Shown here piece by piece: positions 1 to 10,619 of a stretch of DNA of 64,000 nucleotides; position 1 is the first letter of the stretch, and each line of letters opens with the position of its first letter. The stretch comes from Symsagittifera roscoffensis (Eukaryota > Xenacoelomorpha > Acoela > Convolutidae). Both the position numbers and the translations under genes were made by a program. The DNA lies in NCBI RefSeq assembly GCF_963678635.1, contig NC_087064.1, positions 50,329,346-50,393,345 on the forward strand. The letters are read 5' to 3'. A model generated the notes under the pieces. That model did not search any database, was not told the origin of the DNA, and saw nothing but the letters and a program-made list of their open reading frames with translations.

Positions 1-3000
1 ATATTATTAGCACTTTAATCTAAAGCACCAGCTACGACTCTAACAGGATAAAAAACTACAGCAAGTTATGCAAAGAAAAAAGTAAATTGCTCACAAGTCT
101 CAAATGTAAACAAAAATGGACTAGATCACAATTCTTTTTACTGAAGCAATATCGAATGTTTTTCTGCATCTTGCATTTTAGCCCTGCAGATTGCAAAACT
201 GAATTACATTGGTTAAAAATAACCACAAATAAAGCTACAAATCGCACGCGGACATTTAACTTATGCTCGACAAAAATTGAATATCACAAATCGGAATTAA
301 TAATCCCTCCGACTGCAAGGCTGAGACAAAAAACAAAGGATACCAAGAAATAGAAATAAGGTTTTTTGATTGACAAATCAAATTAGAAAAAGTAAAATTG
401 GCACGTGACTTAAGGGATGATATTTTTTGTATCAAGAATTACGCTTACCTTGTAAAAATGATCAAGGATATTGTGATCCTACCACTCGAACCCAGGCAAC
501 TATTGTTTAGTTCCATGAAGACACGTGTACCACTACTCAAGTCGCTATAGTCCACGCAAGAATGATAAGATTTCAGCGAAAAATTTTTATAGAATCAATT
601 CCTTTTAAAAAAGTCAACCCTGGTAGAATAAGTTCAAGTAGGCAATTCGTAACAACATTGACGGTATTGAAAACAAATTAAGACGTTTTCATACTCACCC
701 TGAAACAGAAGTAGCTTCTAAATAACCATCTATATCAGAACCGCAAAGATGAGTCTTTATCTCAGTAACATTTTCGAGAAACACAGGAAACGCTTGCGGA
801 AAACTTCGCCCAGAAGACAAAGATAGCACACGATTACAAGAACCCTCTTTTGTCAATAACACATTTTTTGGAGCAATACACTAAGATATACATTTTGATA
901 AGAAACTAGACTATACTTTTCAGGAAATGTCACTATCTGAACTAGAAACCACTTCATCCTTTATGTGAACTCGAACGTACATAAATACTACAACCACTCG
1001 CTTTAGCTTTTAAAAAGACCCCATAGAGCTCATATCCCAAAAGCAAACATCCTAACGCAAAACGCCAACTCCCAATCAGCCGCCCCCAATAATTCCGACT
1101 ATGTTCCCTTCATCCACAACATAGTAACACCAAAGATTTTTTAGTTTATAAATTACCATTTTTACCTCAAAATACTTAACTATATAATGTAATGACAACC
1201 ATCTGAAATTCGTTGATGAATATAGCCTTTTTCCTACACTATATTGAACTTAATACTATCATTTACTAACCCATTAGCCCTTTTTGTACACAAGACCCCA
1301 AAGACAACGAATTATGCCAATCCCGCCTCCACGAACTAACAAATGCCTTTCATGAAAAACAGTTCATCACAATCGGACTTTATCAAACATTTAACAGATT
1401 TATGGCAAAATGCGCTAACGGATTCTAATTGAATCACTATGACAACGACATCACACGCTACATGGAACAAACCTCAAATGAGGACGACAATAAAACTAAT
1501 CCTCAACTAATCCGAATGAAAATAAAAGTATTGACGAAAAAACAGGTAACCCACAACACATATTGAGTATATTTTGAGTTAATGATTTAAATCTGTGTTG
1601 TGGGTTACGTGTCTTTTGTTAGTACTTTTATTTTCATTCGGATTTGAAGAAAAAAAATTACAAAATCCCACTAACCAAAATCATTTGACGTTGATGAGGC
1701 TCTCCCACCAATTGTCCCCCATGAATATATACAGCCGATTGAAACCACTTTTCTAGAATATATCCATAACACTAAATATAACCAAAAATTGTATAGATCA
1801 ATTTAAAACACACGTCACGAATTCTCATTTGATAATGAAGAACTGAAGATAATCACAGCGTTGGAGCTTCTCTGACCTCTACTCCAAACTAAAAACATCA
1901 TCAGCATGCTTGCGAAACTCCTCACATCATCCGACAAAATCCAAAGGAATTTTCCCAATGGATTTTTTTACTGATGACGACCCTTTGTAATTATGCTTTA
2001 AGAATTTCAACTGATAAATAAAACAAAACAATCACCATTCCTAATAGGATTCTCATTTTCCTTTTTTAAATTTCATCGATATTTCATCTAAAAAGAACAA
2101 AATCAAAATAAAAAACTGTAAACTCTCTTTCTAAGTTTTAAAAATTCTACTTAACAGTGACAATGAAATGACAATGCAAAGAATTCCGATACAACAGCAG
2201 TAAATTTATAATCGGCACTAAGATTCCGATTACCAAAGCAGTAAATTCATTTAATTGCAAATAAATTATAAGAAAACTAATCTTTTTATGTGAACCTTCT
2301 TTTATAAACTTTTCTTATCTCTTACTCGCCCACAATTCACACACTCTTTTCACCAATTTGCACAAATCGCCCACGAAGAATTGTTTAAAAAATAAATTTC
2401 AAGTTTCAAATCTAACTGATAACAACTCTAACATGTTTTCACACGTTTCGAACTTTCATTTGACCCTGTTAAAATGAATTATAAACTAACCAACGAGGCT
2501 TTCTAACGCCACAAAACCTCAAAACTAATAGCATGAATAAGAAAGTCCCACGGTACCCAAACCGGATTGAACCCAGATTAATTTTGGATTATTCTTTTGA
2601 AAACCACTTTCAAGTTTTTGGAGAAAAAAGAAAAAAACACCTGATAAAATGAAACAAAAGGTTGAACACAAAAAAAGACTCGAACCAAAGAGACGGTACA
2701 AGCATACTACTGGCCTCACCAACCAGAGGGACGTCCTGAGCATGCTCTATAGCCAGCCTAACCCATCGCGCTACAACCACGCTTTGTGACGAGAGTTGCT
2801 CTAGGGTGAGCGACTCTTTAAACTATTCGAACTAAATGAAAACGCTTTTGCAAAAACAGCTAATAAAAAATCATCATTAAGAACTGCCTTCACTAACAAG
2901 TTGTAGATATATAAAAGCAATTTTAAAAATTTCTTAGAGCCAAAGGATTGAGCACCAAAGGAAATGAAAACTTGATTACATTCCAACTCTAGAATGGCAA

Positions 3001-3460
3001 ATCTATTGCTTTGTTAACGTAGTCACTACCCTCAAAGGATTTAAACTATGGACTGAATCGCAGCAAAGGAAACCATTGAAACATACCAATGACCAGCTCG
3101 ACTTTGATACCACATACCGATCCTAGTCACTTGGTACTTCACAGGGAAAGGTCAAACTTCATCTCAAGCGTAGTCTTGCTTTAAGCTTAACGAAATCGAC
3201 ATATCATTTCATCGATCTAAAATCTTGACACGATCACTCAAGATGAATCACGATCAAACGAGACCCACATTTGGAACACGAACAACTGTTCTTCTATTCT
3301 CTTCATAAAAATTTACTTTTCTCCATCCTTCACGAAGACATTGCTCCGATCTCTCAAAGAAAACTATTTCCTCCTTCCTTCACTGCAAAAAACAATTTCA
3401 AAACAATAAAAAGTCTCTAAACCGGAACCAGCTCTAAGCTAGCTTTTATAAAGAAATTAT
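1..3460 (+). pseudogene. Family-X retroelement-like coding fossil, copy A
   Basis: No open frame survives, but short plus-strand peptides recur in other copies in the window. At about 472-510 a block reads CDP..TR.QATI followed by Trp-less WF-like sequence with an in-frame stop and then a Cys. At 1287-1525 a block contains NHYDNDITRYME and ends NPQLIR. At 1840-1960 a block contains ELKIITALELL and later FPNGFF. Each has a counterpart in the same order in the 46.3-50.6 kb copy, and the first has one at 24.80 kb, so this is one element rather than chance. Spaced Cys and Trp residues in the first block would suit an extracellular or envelope-type glycoprotein of a retroelement, but I do not recognise the family. 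The left end may lie outside the window. Confidence 0.45.
1511..1642. repeat. Near-perfect inverted repeat inside family-X copy A
   Basis: Arms of about 50 bp at 1511-1560 and 1594-1642 (TCCGAATGAAAATAAAAGTA and its complement) enclose a 33-bp loop. The core GTAACCCACAACACA pairs without mismatch. It lies just after the NPQLIR peptide block and interrupts the coding fossil, so it arose by inverted duplication or insertion after the gene decayed. Confidence 0.85.
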
Positions 3461-3528
3461 ATTATTGATAAAAGTATCCATATAAATTGTTACAAACTAA
3501 CCAACCTTAAGCCATCACTAACACTTTT

Positions 3529-3999
3529 GTTTCAGCATCAGAACAATTTGAATAAATCTTAGACTACAGTTGTTCTCCTTTTGGACAAGCTTCAAGCTTA
3601 ACGCGCAAATACCAGTATACACTAGATCTATTGAGACTAGGAGATATAAAAGTAAGATTAGAATAACTCAACCTTAAAATAACTCGACCAGATTGCATTG
3701 AATCTGATTGTTTTTCCGACTTTCGTATTGAAAGAAACGTAATATTTGTGCTCGTGGTGGTGAGTTTAAGCTTGAGGTAGCCTATTCATAGGGTAATTTA
3801 AGATAAGGTATGCTATCTTATATTCGACCGGATAGCTTCGTGCAACTTCTTAGTCTAATACCAATCCTAATCTTACTTTTATATCTCCTAGTCTCAATAG
3901 ATCTTGTGTATACTGGTATTTGCGCGTTAAGCTTGAAGCTTGTCCAAAAGGAGAACAACTGTAGTCTAAGATTTATTCAAATTGTTCTGGTGCTGAAAC
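3529..3999. repeat. Large palindrome, 133-bp arms with 205-bp spacer
   Basis: Arm 3529-3661 is almost the exact reverse complement of 3867-3999: GTTTCAGCATCAGAACAATT on the left and AATTGTTCTGGTGCTGAAAC on the right. Both arms contain CAGTATACACTAGATCT-type sequence. A related single copy is seen at 59.86 kb beside the BEL/Pao remnant, which hints that the arm is retroelement terminal sequence. The spacer has no recognisable gene. Confidence 0.85.
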
Positions 4000-4226
4000 T
4001 ACAAGGAGAAAACCGCTCAAAAATCGCTCAAAAACCACTCAAATCTTGCTTGAAAAACCGTTCAAAAATCACCGCAAGAAATGAGCGGTTTTTTAAGCAA
4101 GATTTGAGCGGTTTGAGCGGTTTTTCCAAAAAAACCGCCCAAACCGCCCAAACCGCTCAAACCACTCAAATCTTGCTGGAAAACCGCTCAAACCGCTCAA
4201 ATCTTGAGCGGTTTTTGAGCGGGATC
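4000..4226. repeat. AACCGCTCAAA hairpin-rich repeat, copy 1
   Basis: Alternating AACCGCTCAAA and TTTGAGCGGTTT motifs make many short nested hairpins. The right end reads GGATCTCGACCCGGG. The same sequence occurs in reverse complement at 52416-52640, and related copies lie at 51121-51275 and 54145-54354. It abuts the large palindrome on the left and the FN3-like exon's intron on the right. Confidence 0.8.
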
Positions 4227-4286
4227 TCGACCCGGGAAAGACATATATTACTGACGACATATTATTGAAATAAAGAAATTATTTAC

Positions 4287-4592
4287 TGGTGCAAACGTTG
4301 ATTCTTTCCGAGTCGTATATTTTTGAACTTCCATCCGAGTACAACACAGAAGCTCCTTCAAGCCAAAATGAGTAGCCAGTCCCTGGTTCAAGATCGTTGA
4401 AGATAACGTCAACTTCAAATCCGTCGTGTTTACCAACCAAGTTTGCAGAGCAGTCGGTTTGGTCCGAGATTTTGACACATTTTGTCCTTTGGACAGATGT
4501 TATTTCTCCATTGTGGCCGTTTTGACTACCTGTCAGTTGAATATATCTGCTGGAAGCAACTTTCACGCTCAATGTGATATCTGTCCTCCACT
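4287..4592 (-). CDS. Exon: fibronectin-III-like module of an EGF/discoidin/FN3 protein
   Basis: This 306-nt exon is phase 1 at both ends. The acceptor TTTGTTTCAG lies just above 4592 and the donor GTAAAT just below 4287. It encodes about 102 residues with no stop. The C-terminal part contains LEPGTGYSFWLEG and ends near INVCTS, like the LxPGTxY turn and last strand of FN3 domains. FN3 modules are commonly encoded by 1-1 exons of this size. It carries Cys residues (TKCVKI, TDCSAN, NVCTS) that ordinary FN3 lacks, so a related beta-sandwich is possible. It is the last exon of this gene visible toward the left; the donor shows that the gene continues. Confidence 0.6.
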
Positions 4593-4989
4593 CTGAAACA
4601 AACTCTTCCTAATTTAAGTTGGTTGATTACTGCAAGTCAGAGCTGAGGTTCTCGACTCATGATTCGCCCAAACTATTTGAATGATATTCAGTCTTGAACC
4701 CACCCGTTCGAGTGACGGTCGAGTGACGGTTTTGGTCACGCTATTTTTGAAGAAGCAGGCGACTTAAATGACGGATGTGAACTTAATAACGCCTTAGGAA
4801 TTTCGGCATGATTGCAATACTTTTTGTATTTTTTGGATGACACTGATTAAAATTACATGTGTTTTCCTAACTTCAAAAATTTGTCTATTTTCAGATTTTA
4901 CAGCAATTTTTTCGGTCTATGAATGTACAAATTTTCAGTTTGATGAAATCTTTTGAACTTTTAGCGTCCTCGAAAACTGAATAAATCCA

Positions 4990-5310
4990 TCTGATGAAAA
5001 AAAAAGGACAGGAAATTATTTAAAATTTCTCCAAAACAATCTTCTCGAATTTATCAGCATAAAAATTAAAGACAAGTGTATATTTTCACCTCAAAAAAGA
5101 CTCAAACGGCCTGAAAAGATTAAGTGTTATGAACTACTCAAAATTTTCAAATAACCGTTTCAATTATAAAATATCAATAAACCGTTTCAGGCCGTTTTAG
5201 TCTTTTTTTGAAACAAAATTTTTTTCGAGTCCTCAATTTTAATGCTGATAATTTCAAAAGGAAAGTTTTAAGGAAATTTCAAACAATTTCTTTGAGTTTT
5301 TTAAATATAT
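4990..5310. repeat. Foldback (inverted-repeat) element in intron
   Basis: Sequence around 5045-5120, including ATCAGCATAAAAATTAAAGAC and AAACGGCCTGAAAAG, is mirrored in reverse complement at about 5170-5260 (GTTTCAGGCCGTTTTAGTC, TTTTAATGCTGAT). Weaker pairing extends outward to about 4990 and 5310. No terminal target duplication is obvious. Confidence 0.7.
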
Positions 5311-5880
5311 GAAAATTTTGAAAGCGTAAAGCAAGTTTAAGAAAAAATTCTAATTTTTTTGATAAACAATCAATTGTGTTTCAGGAAAAAGATCATGATT
5401 GAATAAATGTCTTCAGAATCGTCTCTAAAATTGTTTCTCAATTTAAGTCAATCATCAAACTACTTTTATTTAGAATGATGCTTTCAATTAGTTTTTTTTC
5501 CGAAAAATAACAAAAAAATAATCCATTTCATTGATTTGAAGTTTAATGAAATATCAAGATACTAAGTGATTCTATTGATAATTTTTGGTTTTTTAAATGA
5601 TCTCTTCTATAACCTTTAATCTTTAGCATGAAAACAGTTTTTGCTGCATATGTAACTTCAAAAAACAATCAAACATAAAATTACAGCTGTGAATTTCAAA
5701 GAAAAGCTGGTTTCTGAGTGAGTTTACCAAATTTAATCTTCGATTTCCTAAATACGTGCAGTGATTTTTCATTTTTATCTTCTTTGAAAAAATGGAAAAC
5801 TAGTCAAAATATAAATGACATCAATTTATCCCTTCAAAAACACGCAACCAACTGAATTGCAATTGAATCACAACTGAAAC

Positions 5881-5950
5881 AAGACTGCTCGTATCAGGGC
5901 GAAGCCCTGAATGTTCCGACTGCCTTTTCAGGTGTATGGAACAGTAATAG
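5881..5950. repeat. GACTGC hairpin repeat, copy 1
   Basis: It contains a perfect small hairpin CAGGGC-GAA-GCCCTG followed by ATGTTCCGACTGCC and a closing GGAACAGT that pairs back with upstream bases. Related copies lie at 8769-8825 and 19526-19592. Conservation of the paired segments in three copies suggests an RNA-derived short element (SINE-like) or a MITE end. The orientation of any transcript is unknown. Confidence 0.6.
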
Positions 5951-5970
5951 CATTTTAAAAAAATAAGGAT

Positions 5971-6021
5971 CTACTTAACAATCTCCACCCCTTTCAAGAA
6001 AGGGGGGAGATTGTTAAGTAG
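5971..6021. repeat. Strong short hairpin, ~23-bp stem
   Basis: CTACTTAACAATCTCCACCC pairs with the complementary arm GGGGGAGATTGTTAAGTAG around the loop TCAAGA. A partial echo (CTAAGTAGGTACC, GGGGGAGAT) at about 6127-6150 suggests that it is one end of a small element. Confidence 0.75.
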
Positions 6022-7654
6022 GTCAAAATGGTCGATTTTTCAATCAATCAGAATGCAGCAAAAATTATAATTCTCAAAAAAAGCTCAGTGCTAATTTACT
6101 GTACTTATTTATAGGAGTGGACTTTCCTAAGTAGGTACCATAGGGGGAGATTTCATTTTGTTTAATGCGTGCAAGAACGCTGAAAAATTGGAAAATTAGT
6201 GAAAATATAAATGACATAAATTTATCCTTTCAAAAACACGCAACCGACCGAGAAATTTTGGCGGAAATATACGTGACTCAAGGATATATGCCGCAAACTT
6301 CTGCCATCAAGAAACATCTACAAAAACAATGGACCTTTTTGCCCACTAAAATTTGGAAAATATAGAACTCGAAACTTTTTCAAAACTCGAACGGCTGAAA
6401 TTTATTTCCTATCTGATATGAGGCGATCCGATTGGTTGCAAAACGTACAAAAATTGTCGATCACCAAAATCTACAAAAACAACTATTCGACCTACCGAAA
6501 AACTTCTGTACGATGAACAAAAAAAAATTATTTTGACCAAAAATCATTTCATTTTAACTTGTTTCAAAATCTTTTCATATTTCTGAATTCTGTGTTGGCT
6601 AATCGTACTGTAGTTTGCTGTAATTCTTGAGTCGGAGGGGAGACATGATAGCCGATTCAAAAACATTTCGCAAAAACTGCTTCATAAAGTTTTATCAAAA
6701 TTTTAGCTTCAAGATAAGTGTTAACTATTTTTTATTTAGTTTTCCATTCAATCGATGTGAGACTAAATTTTAGTGAGAACTATTCGATTGTTTTCTAGCA
6801 TTGTTATTTTCCAATCCAAAAATTTTGATTATATTGAGCTCTAGCGATTCTCCCCATTAGAGTAGACCTTCCCATTGCCTGTCTTGTAATAAACCTTTGA
6901 AATCCAACACATTTCACTATTTGCTGAGATCTAATTTGTCCTAACTGTCGAATATCTCCTCATTGTTTTCAATTTTTTTTTTCGTTTTACGTTGCTTAAT
7001 TGAAAACAAGGAATCACCTAAGAGTTCCAAAAATTTCTTGACGTTTTCCAGCTTCAAGTTAATAGCTATTTGTGTTGTTATTTGAGAGCTAGTTCTGTTT
7101 TATAAATGCTTTAGTCTGGTTATCTTCTACTGTATCCGAAAATTTGAAATCTGACATCTTGAATCATTTGCTGATATTGAATATGTCGCACACCTATAGC
7201 TTCCAATTCACTTTTTCCCTGAAATAAGTCGAGACTGCATTGTGTTTACGTATTGTGTTTACGATTTTACGGATTTTGCGCGACTCTCGCGACTCAAAAA
7301 CATCGGCGTGGCTGTGAAAATTTCGTCGCTTTGAGCCAACCAAAAGCAAAAAATTGTAGAAGCACCATTTGTGGTTAAGAGATGCTAGGATTTTTGAGGC
7401 AATTCTGCTATGAAAAGATATCAATTTCCATTTTCAGTAGACTTTTTTGCAAAAGCTTTTTGTCCTTTTTGTCCGAAAATTGGATTGTCTTTGGCGTCAA
7501 ATGGACTAAAAGTCATTGCTAGCATATTCAGTTTTTCAAACCAATCAAAAGATTTTAGGGGGTATAAAATTTTCAGAACGAAGCAACTACTCGCTTTGTT
7601 TGAAGACCGAAATGTTTGGAATGTAAATAAAAAAATTCTAAAACGGTCTCTTAC

Positions 7655-7867
7655 CCAACCAGCCAAAGATGACAGTTTCGCATGCTGACACGTGCTGAGT
7701 TGATTGGACATTGAATCTGCTGGCTGGGATACCCTCTGGGCATAAGGCAAAACGCAGACCATTGATCACCGTGTCTCCTATTTTCCCACCGCACTGCTTT
7801 TTGCTCGCTTCATATGTTGTGAAATCTCCAGCTGGACCAGCGTAAGCTAGGATATTTGAGCCATTAT
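7655..7867 (-). CDS. Exon: C-terminal half of a fucolectin-type F5/8C (discoidin) module
   Basis: This 213-nt exon is phase 1 at both ends, with acceptor TTTTTTTTTGCAG and donor GTAAGAG. It begins with NGSNILAYAGPAG and contains KKQCGGKIG. It ends FNVQSTQHVSACETVIFG, which fits the closing strand of fucolectin-like F5/8C domains, where a Cys-Glu-Val-x-Val-Phe/Tyr-Gly signature is usual (here CETVIFG). The upstream exon at 10410-10619 supplies the matching N-terminal half in correct transcript order. The family assignment is by pattern only. Confidence 0.6.
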
Positions 7868-10409
7868 CTGCAAAAAAAAACAAAGCCAACAGATAATTGG
7901 GAAAAGCTCAAAGAGTGGAAAAAAAACAGAAAACCACTTTTTGATAAAATTACTCCAACTTGATAAAAACATTGAGTAAAAATTTTTGTTTCGCCGGGAA
8001 ATCTAAAATTTAAAGTCCACTTCTAAAACTAGAAGTTGGTCACGTGTCTCTTATACTTATGCTGTTTGATACCTAAGAAAATTTTGAATTTAACTAATAA
8101 TTCAAACCGCGAAACAGAGAACAAATAAAGAACAATTTCTTGAAAAAAAAACAATAGAAAAATCACGACTTATAATTGAGATTTACAGATGAAAAATTGT
8201 AAGTTTTGAAATTATAAAACTACCCGCAAAAAGAGTTCATAATTTTTTATGCGTTTCTTCAGACTTCAATAAATTTTTTGCTTATACAAATTGGAGCTTC
8301 ACTTGGTGATTTTTATACATTTTTTCTTTACATTCTAAGGGTCAACTTATTTTTTTTATTGTTCTAATTACTGAAAGTTTTTTTTCGTATTTTGAATTTT
8401 GGTAAAGTTTCACGCAAAATCAGTTAACACACAAAAAAAAACATTACATGGAATCGAGTAAAAAATCAGAAAAAGCTAGTTTCTCAAATCTTCATTTAAT
8501 TGTATAAAAATGGGTTTAAGTTTAATGATTGTGGACGAATTTGAAAAACAATTATTTGTCTTAATTCATTTTCAGCTGAACAATTTGCTGGATGTTTGCT
8601 ATTCCGCGTTAACACACCCATTCTTCCTCACACGCGTTAAACAAAATCCTTTACCGGAGTTTGTTCATTTTCAGAAAACTTTTCAAGCAGATCGCTAAAA
8701 TTACATAAATCATGCATCATAAGTCAAAGTTTTACATGATTCCGAAAAATAAAACAAAATTTCTTTTTTCAGGGCGAGAGCCTGAATGTTCTGACTGCTT
8801 TGTAAGGTCTATGGAGCATTGCTGACGTGAAAATTTACATGTAAAAAATTGAAATTTTTTTTTAATTTGAGATTTTTGCAAAAATTATCCCCCACACGCC
8901 ATATAAATTACAAAGTGATAGATTTTGCTCCTAATGAAATTGGGAACGTTTTTTCAGACGGATGAAATAAATCGCGCAATAATTTTCCCAAATTGGCCAA
9001 ATGGCAATCCTTAAACCCCATAACTTTACAAAAAATGATCACAGGTGAAATATCTTTTCAAGTTTAAGCTCAGGACAACAATAACTTTTGAATGATTTTT
9101 AAAAATCTTGTCAAAAATGGCTAGCTAAAAAGTCGAAATGTGTCTGAAGAGAAACACACCCGAGCACAATTATTCCGTTAGTTATTTCGTTACGAAAATA
9201 TAACAAAAAAATCTGATGAGCAGTTGATAAAAAAAATTGTTGATGCGGATTTTTTGTTGACAAAAGTTTGATTTAAATGACTTTTGGGGTTTATAAACAA
9301 GCCATAGCAAAAAACAGCTACCGCATAAACATGCCGAAAAAAGCTATAACTTCTATTTGAAAATTATGAAAAAATTATGTAACCGTTACAAAAGTCATAG
9401 ACTTTTTTCATATGTTTTAATTATTCGGCCGGAATTTATACTTGATTGGTTACGCGCATTTTCGGTTGGTTTATACTTCAGAGATCCCTTCATAATAGTT
9501 GAAAGGTTCCCGTGGTAGCTGAAAAATAACTCTTCCAAATAAAATTGTGAAACTAAAGCAGTGTGCCGATTTTTTGGTTGTCAAAAAAACTTAAAATCTG
9601 CATCATGAAACAACTCTAATCAAGAAAAAATTGAAAAAATGAAAACGTTATAAATTTGAATTTTCCCATTTTTCACATAAGCCAACTTCTACAAAAAGCA
9701 TAAAGTATAAGCAGTTCAGGCGCAATTCGAAGACAAAGTGGGAAACAAAAGTTATCATAAACTATTATAATCGATTGTACTAGATTTCTTCTGCAAATCA
9801 AATGATTAGAACTTCTGATGAAATTAATCGAATATAATCAATTATAATGTACTATAATTGCTTAAAATCCTTTTTTTCTCTCTCTTTTTCAGTAAGACTG
9901 ATAATATTAATAAAATCATATTATAATTGATTATTAACGCTTGAAACTGGAAGCAAGATCAATCATTGAACCCCCCCCCCCGAATTGATCAACCGTAGAA
10001 TTCCCTCCTCAGGCATGTACTAATTCTGAAAAATAATTCTGTATAAAATGCATTTTATACAAACGCGCAAATAAAATTGCTTTTTCACTTTTTTATGCTG
10101 GATGGCATTTGTACGCTGTTAATTACCTAGATTAATGTTTTAATTCATATTTTTTAGTAATACGGCTAATTTTGAACGAATCTTGGCTATACTCAGAGTT
10201 AGCTTATGAAAAATCTATATTTTCTCCCCCCCCCCTCCCTAAATCGATTTGAAGGGGAAATTGTACCCTTGATCCTGGACAAGGGTAGCACTAACGTATA
10301 CATATATTTTCACCTAAGACAGGCTAGATCTTAGTCATACGGTTCTTCGTCAAGTAATGTTTTTGGGGAAGTCTTTCATATTTCTATTTTGTTTGTGTCA
10401 TGGCCTCAC
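7868..10409 (-). other. Intron of the EGF/discoidin/FN3 gene, 2.54 kb
   Basis: This is bounded by the donor GTGAGG (10409) and the acceptor TGCAG (7868). It contains the 8769-9210 dispersed repeat, an AATCGATT/ATAATC-rich stretch at about 9740-9910, and poly-C tracts at about 9969 and 10227. No exon was recognised. Confidence 0.55.
8769..9210. repeat. Dispersed intronic repeat, copy 1 (with GACTGC hairpin at its left end)
   Basis: It matches 19526-20045 in the same orientation, with shared landmarks TCACAGGTGAAATATCTTTT, AAAAAGTCGAAAT and CGAGCACAA. Parts recur in reverse complement at about 11780-11850 and 18740-18810 (GTGCTCGGTGTGTTT, CTAGCCA). It is a middle-repetitive family resident in the introns, with no coding capacity seen. 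Confidence 0.65.
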
Positions 10410-10619
10410 TTGGAAACCATTTATTATCATTATTACCTGTGAAAACGCCTCCGATCCCAGTAACAATTACAGTTCTTGTCAAATCGGTCAGCAAGATATC
10501 ATGCCCGGAAGAGCAAGTTGAGTTGTCGCCATCAATAGCAGGCAAAGAATGGAATATCATAGGAACCAATTCCTTTGACTGCGAAGAAACCAACTCATCC
10601 CCAGGTGGAAGAATCTGAT
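10410..10619 (-). CDS. Exon: N-terminal half of a fucolectin-type F5/8C (discoidin) module
   Basis: This 210-nt exon is phase 1 at both ends. The acceptor CCTTTTTACAG lies before 10619 and the donor GTGAGG follows 10410. It contains PAIDGDNSTCSSGHD and then LTDLTRTVIVTGIGG. This resembles the DGN..T and vDLg..y.vtgv strands at the start of F5/8C/fucolectin domains. The next exon in the transcript (7655-7867) supplies the C-terminal half, so an intron splits the module. A GTAAG-type donor is absent, but the GTGAG type is normal. Confidence 0.6.

Larger units (their letters stand above)
4593..7654 (-). other. Intron of the EGF/discoidin/FN3 gene, 3.06 kb
   Basis: This is bounded by the donor GTAAGAG (7654) and the acceptor TTTGTTTCAG (4593). 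It holds a foldback element, the GACTGC hairpin repeat and a strong short hairpin, each listed separately. A degenerate duplicated phrase (AAATATAAATGACATCAA, then AAAACACGCAACC) occurs near 5810 and 6205. I see no other exon in it. Confidence 0.6.

Noticed and set aside
3810-4268. 152-codon plus-strand frame
   Set aside because: It is composed of the palindrome arm and the AACCGCTCAAA repeat; the repeated residues are translation of the hairpin motif.
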